The notes below the pieces were generated by a model. It did no database searches. It was not told the DNA's origin and was given only the letters and a program-made list of their open reading frames with translations. A stretch of 52,391 bases of DNA from Synechococcus sp. SB0662_bin_14 (GTDB taxonomy: Bacteria; Cyanobacteriota; Cyanobacteriia; PCC-6307; Cyanobiaceae). This document shows, piece after piece, positions 1 through 10,171 of the stretch (within the stretch, counting starts at the first letter, position 1; every line of letters starts with the position of its first letter). The stretch is taken from contig VXNS01000004.1 of assembly GCA_009840445.1 (NCBI GenBank), positions 1 to 52,391 on the forward strand. Direction: 5' to 3'. A program made the translations under genes and the position numbers.

Positions 1-54
1 CGGAATGAAACCCCTGTCCCTGGATAGAAGACTTCATCCATCCACGTTCCTGTT

Positions 55-130
55 GGGCGCCACGAAAAATCGGACGATAGTCCCACGCGGGATGACCTCA
101 TATCAGGAGAGATCAACCAATCCTTCTGGC
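55..130 (-). repeat. Degenerate third copy (one end) of the 132-bp inverted-repeat element
   Basis: Bases 55-72 match 17 of 18 bases of the reverse complement of the right terminal repeat seen at 38880-38897. The next 40 bases or so resemble the reverse complement of the right interior of the copy at 10721-10852, allowing small gaps. The opposite end cannot be found before the response-regulator stop codon at 170, so the copy appears truncated and inverted relative to the other two. The outer boundary near 130 is a guess. Confidence 0.45.
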
Positions 131-169
131 GTATTAAAGATAACATCCGTGACCATGAGCATCATCCTC

Positions 170-943
170 CTAGTCCACCAAACGATGTTCCAACGCATAG
201 CGCACCAATTCCGTGCGGCTGGAGGTGGATGTTTTGCCAAACAGACGACTCACGTACTTTTCCACGTTGCGGATGGATGTGCCCAGTTGTTTGGCGATTT
301 GTTTATTCATCAGTCCTTCCGCCACAAGTTGCAGCACACTGGCCTCCCGTGGCGTGAACTGTTGCTGAGGCGCTTCGCCAACACCACGGCCTCCTTGTTT
401 GCCCATCAAACTGCCTTGCCCCCCCCCCTGGCCCAGGAGACTGCGAATCTCGGTAATCTGCTTGGCCAACTGACCCACGTCCGCATCGGCAAAGCGGGCC
501 GCTTCCGTAAGGAGCCGCTGCTGACGGGCCAACACACTGCGCACCCGAGCCACCAACTCGTCAGGATCAAAGGGCTTGGGGATGTAGTCGTCCACACCGG
601 CTACGAAACCGGCAATGCGGTCTGCAGTCATGCCTTTGGCGGTGAGAAACACCACCGGTGTGCCCGCCAGCCGTTCGTCTTCCCGTAGCCGGGCCAGGAG
701 CCCGTAGCCATCCAAACGGGGCATCATCACGTCGCTGATTACCAGATCGGGGAGCAGTTGCTGAGCCTTCTCCCAACCCTCCTCACCGTCTTTGGCGGTG
801 TCCACGCAAAAGGATTCCTCTTCCAGATAGGCCTGGGTGGCCTTGCGAAGACCAGGCTCGTCGTCCACCAGCAAAAGCCGCGCCGGACTGGGGGGGGATT
901 CCGCCGCACCCTGATCGGGGGATTGGGATGGAGGGATTGTCAT
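170..943 (-). CDS. LuxR/NarL-family two-component response regulator
   Basis: This is a DNA-binding response regulator. An N-terminal receiver domain (about residues 20-140) carries the acidic pair in LLVDDE, the phospho-acceptor Asp in LVISDVMMPRLDGYG and the conserved Lys in YIPKPFDPDEL. A linker of about 60 residues contains a Gly/Gln-rich stretch. The C-terminal LuxR-type helix-turn-helix reads FTPREASVLQLVAEGLMNKQIA followed by IRNVEKYVSRLFGKT. No sensor kinase lies beside it, so its signal is unknown. It is divergent from eno, with about 100 bp between the starts. The ATG at 943 is preferred because it leaves a short tail before the receiver domain; an in-frame ATG at 967 is possible. 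The fold is clear, but the regulon cannot be read from sequence. Confidence 0.9.
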   Translation of the reverse strand: MTIPPSQSPDQGAAESPPSPARLLLVDDEPGLRKATQAYLEEESFCVDTAKDGEEGWEKAQQLLPDLVISDVMMPRLDGYGLLARLREDERLAGTPVVFLTAKGMTADRIAGFVAGVDDYIPKPFDPDELVARVRSVLARQQRLLTEAARFADADVGQLAKQITEIRSLLGQGGGQGSLMGKQGGRGVGEAPQQQFTPREASVLQLVAEGLMNKQIAKQLGTSIRNVEKYVSRLFGKTSTSSRTELVRYALEHRLVD

Positions 944-972
944 GGCTGGCAGCAGGAACCCCATCAACCTAG

Positions 973-2349
<1,377 letters not shown>

Positions 2350-2390
2350 GCGCTTCATTTGACTGAGCGCCACGCCTTTGCCCTGCCCCC

Positions 2391-4082
2391 TCAGCCTCCC
2401 GGCAGACGCTCTTCCCGCCGCAGGCGCAGGTTGGCTTGTAGCCAGCCCTTCACCACAGGCGCCATGGCCGCCAGGGGCAGCACCGCCAGCCAGGGGGAGG
2501 CGCTCAGACTGGTGGAGAGGATGGCGGCGGCAATGGCCAGGCCCCCCAGAAGCATGGCTTGACCACTGGATTGCTGCGCCAGCACCAAGCGCCGCAGAAT
2601 GCGCTCACTGTCCCCGGAGCGCACCTGCACCTGCAGGTCTCCCTGCTCCAGCCGGGCCAGGCTTTCATCCAGGCGGCGCGGAATACCCAGGGCACGGCTG
2701 CCCACTTCCGCCGCCTGGCGGCTGAGACCACTGAGGAAAACCTTGGTCCCGGCGCCTTGGCTGTCCTTGTCTTGACTGTTCATGAGAGGAATGAGGTAAG
2801 GCTTGGCGATGTCCACCAGGGTAAAGTCCGGATCCAGGGTGCGGCCAACTCCCTCGAAGGTGGAGAGGGCCCGCAGCACGAAAATCAAATCCGGTGGTAG
2901 ACGAAAGGGTTGGCCATAGACCAGATCGTAAATATCACCGGAAAGCTTCTCCAACACATGGGAGGAGAAGGGGGGGGTGAGCACTTCCTTGAGCATCAGC
3001 CGCACCAGACGCCGCACAGGCCCCAGGTCAATGCCCTTGGCCAGCAGACCCACCCGCTGCAATTCTTCGGTGAGCCCGGCCGCATCCCGTGATGCGGCAT
3101 AGGTCACCATACGGCGGATACGGCTCCGCAACAGGGGGGACACGGTGCCCATCATGCCGAAGTCGTAGTAGATCAAGCCACCGTCATCGGCCACAGCCAG
3201 GTTGCCCGGGTGGGGATCCGCATGGAAAAAACCGAAGACCACCAACTGGCGCAGGTAGCTGCCCAAGCCACGGCTGGCCACCTCCCGGGGATTCAAGCCG
3301 CGCTCCAGCAATTCCTGACGGTCGGTGATCTTCAGACCGGGCACGTAGTCCAGGCACAGCACGCGGCGGCTGCAAAGCTCCCACACCACTGCCGGCACCC
3401 GCACCATGGGGTCATCGGCGAATTGCTGACGGAAACGGGCCGCGTATTCCGCTTCCAGACCAAAATCCAGCTCCCGCAGCAACACCCGACGGCATTGCAA
3501 CGCCAAGGCGGGCCAATCCCGACCCCGGCCCCAGCGGGGATGGCGCTGCAACAACCGGGCCACCTGCTGCATCACCTCCAGGTCCAACCGGAACAGTCGG
3601 TCCAGATTGGGGCGTTGCAGTTTCAGCACCACGGCGCGGCCGTCCGCAAGGCGGGCTCCATGCACCTGGGCCAGGCTGGCGGAACCCAGGGGCGTCTCCT
3701 CAATGGAGAGAACCTGGTTCAGCCGCTCACCCAACTCCTCGCGCAGCAACTGCCGGGCCAGGGAGAAGGGGAAGGCGGGCACCTGATCCTGCAGCTTGCT
3801 GAGCTGGGCCACGTAGTCGGGTGGCAGCACGTCAGGACGGGCAGAGAGGAGTTGTCCCAGCTTGATGAACGTGGGACCCATGTTGATGAGCTCCTGCAGC
3901 AGCCATCGGGCGCGCCGTCGCTGCTGCCGCCGTCGCCGCTCTTCCCGGTTGGGGCCACGGTCAACCCAGGGTTGTTGATCCCACCACAGCCGCAGCAGGA
4001 GCAGGGCCACAAACGTCCAGATGCGGACAATGCGCCGCTGCCGCCAGAGCCAGGACGCCCCGCTGTCGTGTCGCGCCGTCAC
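2391..4082 (-). CDS. ABC1/UbiB-family atypical protein kinase
   Basis: This is a member of the ABC1/COQ8/UbiB atypical kinase family, linked in plants and cyanobacteria to prenylquinone and lipid metabolism. The 563-residue protein shows a basic N-terminus with a hydrophobic stretch near residues 20-35, the family KxGQ motif in FIKLGQLLSARPDVLP, the Ala-rich nucleotide loop LGSASLAQVHGA, the phosphate-binding Lys in VVLKLQRP, the catalytic loop HADPHPGN and the metal-binding YYDFGMMG. Two hydrophobic C-terminal helices probably anchor it in a membrane. The start codon overlaps the stop of the upstream small gene by 4 bp (ATGA), so the two are probably translationally coupled. Pairing with eno recalls marine Synechococcus genomes (from memory). 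The substrate is unknown. Confidence 0.93.
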   Translation of the reverse strand: MTARHDSGASWLWRQRRIVRIWTFVALLLLRLWWDQQPWVDRGPNREERRRRQQRRRARWLLQELINMGPTFIKLGQLLSARPDVLPPDYVAQLSKLQDQVPAFPFSLARQLLREELGERLNQVLSIEETPLGSASLAQVHGARLADGRAVVLKLQRPNLDRLFRLDLEVMQQVARLLQRHPRWGRGRDWPALALQCRRVLLRELDFGLEAEYAARFRQQFADDPMVRVPAVVWELCSRRVLCLDYVPGLKITDRQELLERGLNPREVASRGLGSYLRQLVVFGFFHADPHPGNLAVADDGGLIYYDFGMMGTVSPLLRSRIRRMVTYAASRDAAGLTEELQRVGLLAKGIDLGPVRRLVRLMLKEVLTPPFSSHVLEKLSGDIYDLVYGQPFRLPPDLIFVLRALSTFEGVGRTLDPDFTLVDIAKPYLIPLMNSQDKDSQGAGTKVFLSGLSRQAAEVGSRALGIPRRLDESLARLEQGDLQVQVRSGDSERILRRLVLAQQSSGQAMLLGGLAIAAAILSTSLSASPWLAVLPLAAMAPVVKGWLQANLRLRREERLPGG

Positions 4083-4480
4083 AGGGTGTTTTGCTCAAGA
4101 CGCTGGTTCAGCCCGGCCACCTCGGCACGCAACTGGTCAATGCTCTCCTGCACCTGGGCAGGGCTGGTCCGCTTCCGGGTGGTGGGTTCCGGCTGGGGCT
4201 GGCTCTCACCTTCGGAGTCCTGCTGCTGGTCCGCGGCAGGCCCCTGCCGGGATGCGGTGGACGGCGATGGGTCCGGCTCTGGCGCCTCCTCCCCTGGCTG
4301 CTCCAGCCGCTCCGCCTCCAACTGGACTTCCTGCCAGAAAAGCTGCCACTCCTGTTGCACGTGCTGCGCCGCCAACTCCGCTTCCGTGACCATCTGGGCA
4401 GTGGCATCCGCAAGACCACTGCGAATCCGGGATCGTAGCCGGCTTGCAGTGGCCAGGAGCAGCATCCGCGTTGACGGCAT
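4079..4480 (-). CDS. Small hypothetical protein, predicted coiled coil, upstream of ABC1 kinase
   Basis: I do not recognise this family. Starting at the ATG at 4480 it has 133 residues; the frame is open to 4543. It contains a short hydrophobic/basic N-terminus (RMLLLATASRLRSRIRSGL), a Glu/Gln-rich helical middle, a Pro/Ser/Gln-rich low-complexity linker and a C-terminal heptad-like segment (QVQESIDQLRAEVAGLNQRL) typical of a coiled coil. Its stop overlaps the ABC1 kinase start by 4 bp, so the two probably share an operon and perhaps a membrane-associated function. Coding is supported by this overlap and by its position between two same-strand genes. Confidence 0.65.
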   Translation of the reverse strand: MPSTRMLLLATASRLRSRIRSGLADATAQMVTEAELAAQHVQQEWQLFWQEVQLEAERLEQPGEEAPEPDPSPSTASRQGPAADQQQDSEGESQPQPEPTTRKRTSPAQVQESIDQLRAEVAGLNQRLEQNTL

Positions 4481-4539
4481 ACCTGAAACACAAGGACCTG
4501 CAGTCTGAATCATGGGACCGGCAACTGCGTTGCCCCTCC

Positions 4540-5061
4540 TCAAGGGGCAGGAGGGGGAGGCGACGAGAGTGGCGGTGCCCCGAAGGACGGGGGAGCAGAG
4601 GCGGACGGTCCCGTAGGGGGAGGCTGGTTCCGGGTAGGTCCGTCGTCGCGGCGTTCAGGGGTGGTCCGGGTGACGGCTGGGGCTGGGCCGTTCGCTGGGC
4701 CATCCGGTGTCAGAACCAGTGGCGGTGGCACGGGACGGTCTGGCGGGGCGGTGGGATTCAAGAGTGGGGACAGTTGGCTTCCATAGCGGCGCACGAGGCT
4801 GTCCAGACTGGTGCCGGGAAGGGGTTTTGCGGCAAAGGGTGGGGAGAGGTCGAGGGGCTCGTAGGTCTTCGTCTGATCCCATAGCCGGAACGTCACGTGG
4901 AATCCCAGGGAGAGGGCCAGGCCGGCCACAAGGTGTCCCAGGGGGATCCAGGGGCTCTTCCACCAGGGTTTGCGGTTCTTTCCGGACGTCTTGCCAGAAG
5001 GGCCGCCTCTCCTGGGGGCAGTGGCCTGTTGAGACGCCTTGTCAGGTGGTGTAGTGGGCAT
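4540..5061 (-). CDS. Hypothetical single-pass membrane protein, Pro-rich tail
   Basis: This is an unrecognised protein of about 173 residues from the ATG at 5061. A basic, Lys-rich N-terminus (including GGPSGKTSGKNRKPWWK) precedes one hydrophobic segment (IPLGHLVAGLALSLGFHVTF). A region with LDSLVRRYGSQLSPLL follows, then a long Pro/Ala/Ser-rich tail. The topology suggests an inner-membrane anchor with an extended periplasmic or cytosolic tail. The start overlaps the 3' end of argJ by about 20 bp, so the run argJ - this gene - small coiled-coil gene - ABC1 kinase reads as one operon on the minus strand. The tail is compositionally biased and could mislead similarity searches. Confidence 0.65.
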   Translation of the reverse strand: MPTTPPDKASQQATAPRRGGPSGKTSGKNRKPWWKSPWIPLGHLVAGLALSLGFHVTFRLWDQTKTYEPLDLSPPFAAKPLPGTSLDSLVRRYGSQLSPLLNPTAPPDRPVPPPLVLTPDGPANGPAPAVTRTTPERRDDGPTRNQPPPTGPSASAPPSFGAPPLSSPPPPAP

Positions 5062-6292
5062 TGATGCGAATGTACTCCGGCGATAGATCACAACCCCAGG
5101 CAGACCCTGATGCCGGACCTGCGCCCACCACCAGGCGGATCTCCACGCAGTCGTCCTGCAAATAGGCGCCAGCGGCCCGCTCTTGCAGATAGTGCCTCAC
5201 AGCGGCCCGATCCACCGCCAGCGGCCCGCCGTCCTTGACCAATTGATGGGGACCGATCCAGAGGGCCAGGGCCTTGGGATCCAGGTGGACCCCTGAGCGG
5301 CCCGCCGCCGCCACGATGCGGCCCCAGTTGGGATCACGGCCATGGATGGCGGTCTTCACCAGGGAAGAACTGCAAATGGTGCGGGCCATGGTCCTGGCTT
5401 CGGCGGCAGTAGCTGTGCCGCTCACCGTCACCTCCAGGAGACATGTGGCCCCTTCTCCATCCCGGGCGACGGCCTTGGCCAAATCACGGCAGAGGCGCTC
5501 CAGGCCCAGCGCCAGTTGGGGCAGGTGCTCTGCAGGCAGGGGGGCGCCAGCGGCAAAGGCCAACACGGTGTCGTTGGTGCTGGTGTCTCCGTCCACCGTG
5601 ACGGCGTTAAAGGAACCGTCCACCGCCGCTTGCAGCGTCCGCTGCCACCATTGGGGATCCACCCCTGCGTCACAGGTGACGAAGGCCAGCATGGTGGCCA
5701 TGTCCGGGTGAATCATGCCGGAACCCTTGGCCATTCCCCCCAGGCGCACCACCCGGTCTCCGAGGCGAGCCTCCACGGCGTATTGCTTGCTCACCAGGTC
5801 GGTGGTGAGGATGGCCTCGGCAGCAGCGGTAGCGGCCTCCTCCGTTGCCGCCAACTCTGCGTTGAGGGCAGCCTGTCCCGCCAGCAGGCGGTCCATGGGC
5901 AGGGGCTGACCAATGACGCCGGTGGAGCAGATCTGCACCTGCTCCGGGGGAAGATCCAACCGCCGGGCCAGGGCTGTGGTGATACGCTCGCTCTCCGCCC
6001 GCGCCAAGTCCCCCGTGCAGGCATTGGCCTGGCCGGCATTGACCACCACAGCCCGGGCCTGCCCCCCGCTGCGCTGGAGCCGCTCGGCGCACAGGTCCAC
6101 ACAAGCCGCCCGCACCTGGTTGCCGGTAAAGACCCCCGCACAACTGGCCCCTGGCGGCGCCACCACCACCGCCAGATCCCGGGCGCCCGAAGGTTTCAAG
6201 CCCACAGCCACGCCACTGGCCTGGAATCCCGCTGGCGCCGTGATGCCTCCCCCAATGGGAGACCAGGAACAAGGACCCTCCACAATTCCCAT
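5042..6292 (-). CDS. argJ: Bifunctional glutamate N-acetyltransferase / amino-acid N-acetyltransferase
   Basis: ArgJ recycles the acetyl group in cyclic arginine biosynthesis (N-acetylornithine + glutamate) and can also make N-acetylglutamate. The 416-residue precursor is the normal length. The N-terminal GGITAPAGF, the KPSGARDLAV segment and the autocleavage site KGSGMIHPDMATMLAF are present, the Thr of ATMLAF being the new N-terminal nucleophile of the beta chain. TVDGDTSTND and HGRDPNWGRIVAA in the beta chain are also typical. The C-terminus ends in the family pattern EYIRINAHYTT. It begins at an ATG and leads the minus-strand operon that runs into the ABC1 kinase. Confidence 0.96.
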   Translation of the reverse strand: MGIVEGPCSWSPIGGGITAPAGFQASGVAVGLKPSGARDLAVVVAPPGASCAGVFTGNQVRAACVDLCAERLQRSGGQARAVVVNAGQANACTGDLARAESERITTALARRLDLPPEQVQICSTGVIGQPLPMDRLLAGQAALNAELAATEEAATAAAEAILTTDLVSKQYAVEARLGDRVVRLGGMAKGSGMIHPDMATMLAFVTCDAGVDPQWWQRTLQAAVDGSFNAVTVDGDTSTNDTVLAFAAGAPLPAEHLPQLALGLERLCRDLAKAVARDGEGATCLLEVTVSGTATAAEARTMARTICSSSLVKTAIHGRDPNWGRIVAAAGRSGVHLDPKALALWIGPHQLVKDGGPLAVDRAAVRHYLQERAAGAYLQDDCVEIRLVVGAGPASGSAWGCDLSPEYIRINAHYTT

Positions 6293-6365
6293 GCCGTAAG
6301 GTCGAAGTTGGAATCGACGATAGATTAGGAGGCGGGCTTGGTGAAGAGGCTTCCGAGCAACGACC

Positions 6366-6695
6366 TTGCGCCCGTGTGGGAATCCTCGCTTAGTGTGGAT
6401 TCACGTTGACCATGGTCATGCCCTTCAGCGTTTTGTTTTCCGTCTTTGGCATGGGTGTGCCCTGATGGGCCTCCAGATCCGCCTGTCCGGCCAGGTGAGA
6501 GATCAGATTCGAGGTGTCCATGGGGAGGTGAAAGACCTGGGCGGCCGCATTGAGCGGGTGCGTGACGAGCTCAACGGTCGTATTGACCAGGTCAGCAGCG
6601 AACTCAAGGACGTGCGTGGAGAGGTGACGTTGATCAAGGGCCACCTCTCCGCCGCCCTGGCGTTGGGTTTATCCAAGACGGTTGAAACGCCGTGA
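6366..6695 (+). CDS. Small coiled-coil protein, possibly a frameshifted membrane protein
   Basis: The open frame has 109 residues, but only the part from MGLQIRL onward (about 76 residues) looks protein-like: a heptad-rich segment VHGEVKDLGGRIERVRDELNGRIDQVSSELKDVRG. In another frame just upstream (from about 6412) there is a short hydrophobic peptide MVMPFSVLFSVFGMGVP that stops where the coiled coil begins. The gene at 11079-11348 has exactly this order, hydrophobic helix then 'TRIDTLGGDLNARIEQV', in a single frame. This one may therefore be a paralogue with a one-base lesion near 6460. Function is unknown. Confidence 0.45.
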   Translation: MRPCGNPRLVWIHVDHGHALQRFVFRLWHGCALMGLQIRLSGQVRDQIRGVHGEVKDLGGRIERVRDELNGRIDQVSSELKDVRGEVTLIKGHLSAALALGLSKTVETP

Positions 6696-6906
6696 AGGCG
6701 TCAACGCTGGTTCAACGCCATGGGGGATGGCCGAGGAGCGCCCAGCGGATTGGTCCATTGCCGTTACGTGAAGATTGATTGCCCAGCTTGCACCTGGGCC
6801 GCAGAGAGGCTTGACAAAAGCGCGGTTGCCTGCTCAAATGTCAATGTCGCCAATGTTTGTAGCGTTCCCTCGTATGATTCAAAGAGCTGTCCCAGTTCTC
6901 AAGGCG

Positions 6907-6970
6907 CACACCAGCACACCAGCACACCAGCACACCAGCACACCAGCACACCAGCACACCAGCACACCAG
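6907..6970 (+). repeat. Eight perfect tandem copies of an 8-bp unit
   Basis: The unit CACACCAG is repeated eight times without interruption. Because 8 is not a multiple of 3, loss or gain of one unit shifts any reading frame that crosses it. It lies about 270 bp upstream of the autotransporter signal peptide, inside a frame that is open from 6720 into that gene, and could act as a slipped-strand switch either in the coding frame or by changing promoter spacing. It is too short and too tandem for a CRISPR array. Confidence 0.95.
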
Positions 6971-7000
6971 CCTAGCTAACTTCGCCCTAGCTAACTTCGC
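6971..7000 (+). repeat. Two perfect 15-bp direct repeats adjoining the 8-bp tandem array
   Basis: The 15-mer CCTAGCTAACTTCGC occurs twice head to tail, immediately after the 8-bp tandem repeat. Being a multiple of three, it keeps frame and would encode a repeated LANFA peptide if translated. It may simply mark a replication-slippage hot spot, or be a protein-binding site in the leader of the autotransporter gene. No promoter can be assigned with confidence in this stretch. Confidence 0.85.
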
Positions 7001-9562
7001 CAAGCCTGGTGCGAATGATAAAAATCTTGTAATAAAACTTCGCAACAATTTGTCGGGACTGGGCCTCTCTTCTCCAGGTTCTCCCGGATGCAGGTCTTGC
7101 CCACGGGACGGCGCAAACGTCTCGGGTAAAACAAGCCCACGTCAGTTGCTTCCCCAAGCGGATCCAGGCGCAAACTCCCTGACTCTTCTCCTGTCCGGAT
7201 GGTCTGCTGTTGCGTCCTTCTCAGCGTTAACAGCCTTGACCCTGGGAACACCAGCTCTTGCACATCATTTTAGATATGGAGACCAGTCCACAGATCCCGA
7301 AAATGGTCGTAAGGGTGGACTATTCATTCCGCCTGGACATCCACGTTACAACTTCACAGTTCCTATATGCACTCCAAACGATCTTGCAAGAGCTACTGTC
7401 TCTAGTCCCTTTACCTGGGAAGGTCAAACTGTGACCACCCATCGACTTGAGTGGCTCCCTAATATAGAATCACTCCCTTATTACGCAGTATGCCATGAAC
7501 CTGAAAACACCCCACCCGAGGTCGTTCGTCAGCATAGAGACATAACCTTCCCTAGATCCGGCATGGACGAGACGGATCGTCTTGCCTGGGGTTTTACCAA
7601 CAATCCAGGCAACCATTTCCGTGATCCCGACGGGGACGATCTCACCTACACCGCTGTCAGCAGCAATCCCGGCCTGGTGAGGGCAGTGATAACAAGCGGC
7701 GGCAGACTGACGTACAACGCCGTGGTGGGGGGAGGCACGGGAACCGCCACCATTACGGTGACCGCCAGGGACGGCGAAGACAGCGCCAGCTTGTCCTTCA
7801 CCGTCACGGTGTCCAGTTCCAGACCTGAAAGTTCCAGACCCGGAAACCAACCGGAAACCGAACCGGAATTTGAACCTGACCCAGAGGCGGAAACCCAGCC
7901 GGAGGAACTGGAGACCCAGCCGGAGGAACCGGAGACCCAGCCTGAAGAGGAGGAAGAGCAATCTTTCCTTGATGAGTTGGCGGAGAATTTTGACCCGGAG
8001 GGGACTATTGACGCGGGTAAGGACGTGGCGAAGGGCGAGATTGTTGAAAAAGTGGCAAAGAAAGTTTTGGGTAAGACGTTGAGAAAAGCTATTCCCGTTG
8101 GAGGATTTGTTGGCGACGTCAAAGATATTGCCGAATTTGCCTCTATGGTTGTAGATGTAGAAAGAACCAAAGCCCAGACCAGGAAGATAGAGGCCCAGAG
8201 ACAACAACTTGAACAACAGCTACAACAACGACTGGAAAATCAACAACCCGGCGTTGGCGACCAATCCAGCAGCGGGATGGGGAACCTGTTCAACGATTTT
8301 GCCACGGCGCTCTACGTCCACCAGGACGCCTTGGAGAACGGTAACTTCTCTCTGGCACAAGCGTTTTCCGGTCGGAAGTTTGCCTATCCCTTCTCCCTTG
8401 CCCAGGGCGGGGCAGAGGAGGAGGGGAGCGGCGGCAGTGCCAGGCGCTTCAGCGGTTTCTTCAGCGGCGGCGTGGATTTCTCCCGCTTCAGCGACGATAG
8501 CGGCGATTCCGACCTGGACGGCAGCAGCACCACCTACCGCTTTGGTCTGGACGTGTTGCCCAATCCTGAAGCACCACTGGTGACCGGTGTGCAGTTGGCC
8601 TTCACCCGCGCCGACGTGGATTTTGAGGACAGGGAGATCGACACCCGAGGGGGACTATGCCCTGCGGCTGTTCACCGTCTCCCCCACCGTTGCCTGGGAC
8701 GCCACGGACAATCTCACCCTCCAGGCCAGCATCAGCTACGGCCGTGGGGAAACAGAAACCACCATTGCCGCCATTGCCGACGACCGTTTCGACTTTGTGG
8801 AAGGCTCCACCACCACTGATAGCGGCGATCTTTTCAGCGTTGCGGCCGGCGCTAATCTCCGTGTGTGGGAATCGGACGTCTCCGCCCTTGCCATTCAGGT
8901 GGGTGGCGCCACCGTTTCCTTCCTGGATAGCGATAGCCAGCAGGGTCGCCTTGCTGCCCAGTTCTCCCGTGACTTCGCCCTTGATGCAGGCCGGGTGAAG
9001 TCTTCCGCGAACTTGGCGCTGCTGCTGAGCAACTCGGATCCCAGCGCCACGGAACTGAGCGGTTCCCTCAACTGGCTACCGGATCAAGGGCGCTTGAGCG
9101 GCTCCACCACCGCACGGGTGCTGCTGTTTGGGGGTGACCGCAGCGAATGGGGCATCAGCGGCGGCCTCTCCCTGCAGCCCGGCCCACAGGGGGAAGGCCT
9201 CTCCCTGGCCCTGCAACCCTCCTTCGGACAGGCCAACGCTTCCCTCGCGGGGCTGGAGGGTCTGGTGGATGCCTGGGATCGCTACAACGACCTGACGGAC
9301 CTGGACCTGGGCGCTACACCACTGACGGCCCGCTTCCATGCTGAAGTGGCCTACGGCATCCCCACCGGCAACGCTCTCCTCACCCCCTATACCCAACTGG
9401 ACATGAGCGACACCAGCACCCTCTACGGCGCCGGTCTCCGTTACGCACTGGACGACAGCCTGGATCTGGACCTGAGCGCCAGCCACCGCAGCCGCTCCTC
9501 CGGCAACAACGACAACCGCCTCTTCCTTCAGCTTCGTACCGATCTCTGATTGGTGCGGGGCT

Positions 9563-9598
9563 CAGCGCCAGCCGGATTGTGCCTCCCGGCTGGTGCTG
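9563..9598 (+). terminator. Strong hairpin after the autotransporter gene
   Basis: Thirteen-base arms (9563-9575 and 9586-9598) pair with a single G-T wobble around a 10-base loop, starting 14 bases after the autotransporter stop codon. There is no long T-run afterwards, so it is an imperfect intrinsic terminator or an mRNA 3'-end stabiliser. Position and stem strength are the only evidence. Confidence 0.55.
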
Positions 9599-9650
9599 GG
9601 GCGTTCCCTTAGACCCCATCTCTCTCCCTACCATCTTCATAGGAACCGCC

Positions 9651-10070
9651 ATGTCTCGCTTCTTCTCTCGGCTGCTGATTGCTCCTGCTGTAGCTGGCTT
9701 CTTCTTGCTTCCCCATAGAGGTAGTGCGCAGGTAAAACGTGGTTTTAGTAGACAGCCCATTAACAAACAGGAGGTGGAAACCTCAAGCAGCGTACTCTCC
9801 GATTTCGAGAAATACGACATGTATATCGAGCAAGACTCAGACTTGTCCTCCTTTCAAAAAGATGAAAGTCAAAGTGAAAGTACACGAGAATACTTCACTT
9901 CAAATATAGCTATGGCACCTTTACCATCTATGACAAGAGTAACTTCTAAAAGTTTACGGCGAATGCCAAAGAAAATATTCATTTTCTTGTTAATTCCAAT
10001 TCTGTTGTTTGATTGGCTTTTCTGGTATCTTAAGAGAAGCCATGAAGACCCTCAAAGTAGGTCTACATAA
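9651..10070 (+). CDS. Small AT-rich membrane protein with a porin-like signal peptide
   Basis: From the ATG at 9651 this has 139 residues. The first 27 (MSRFFSRLLIAPAVAGFFLL...SAQ) look like a Sec signal peptide and resemble the N-terminus of marine Synechococcus SomA-type SLH porins as I remember them. The porin body is absent: a Ser/Glu-rich polar middle follows, then one C-terminal hydrophobic helix (KIFIFLLIPILLFDWLFWYL) flanked by basic residues. The rest of the gene is AT-rich compared with the GC-rich surroundings. It may be a chimera between a porin leader and foreign sequence, or a decayed exported protein. Function is unknown. Confidence 0.6.
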   Translation: MSRFFSRLLIAPAVAGFFLLPHRGSAQVKRGFSRQPINKQEVETSSSVLSDFEKYDMYIEQDSDLSSFQKDESQSESTREYFTSNIAMAPLPSMTRVTSKSLRRMPKKIFIFLLIPILLFDWLFWYLKRSHEDPQSRST

Positions 10071-10171
10071 GACTCTCTCCCCTTCCATAGCAAGGCTTCT
10101 CAAAGGGCCGGGACTGGGGCAGGGGACGTTTTCCATCTCTCAAACCAAGTAAACCTTTGCCGACTCAACCA

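Larger units (their letters stand above)
6720..9549 (+). pseudogene. Large autotransporter-like outer-membrane protein with cadherin-like domain, frameshifted
   Basis: Two overlapping frames (6720-8819 and 8587-9549) together encode one protein. The first carries a likely signal peptide (about 7176-7262, ending TLGTPALA before HHFRYGD), an extracellular region, one cadherin/Ig-like repeat (FRDPDGDDLTYTAVSSNPG then TATITVTARDGEDSASLSFTVTV), an acidic Pro-Glu-Thr repeat linker and a helical Gln-rich stalk. The second continues as a typical C-terminal beta barrel of alternating hydrophobic strands ending in LFLQLRTDL. The frames join if one G is removed from the five-G tract at 8649-8653 (TRG-DYALRLFTVSPTV). 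The true start is unclear: ATG 6720 is the first in frame, but everything before the signal peptide looks non-protein-like, and a TTG near 7146 is an alternative. The gene is either recently inactivated, subject to slippage, or affected by a sequencing indel. It probably mediates surface adhesion. Confidence 0.75.

Noticed and set aside
2350-2390. Intrinsic terminator between eno and the ABC1 kinase
   Set aside because: Only a 5-bp GCGCT/AGCGC stem with a large loop and no T-run is visible.
6907-6970. Possible CRISPR array
   Set aside because: The repeats are 8 bp, contiguous and without spacers, so this is a simple tandem repeat.
10030-10070. Cell-wall or PEP-CTERM-type sorting signal at the end of the small exported protein
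   Set aside because: There is a hydrophobic helix followed by basic residues, but no LPXTG or PEP motif before it.
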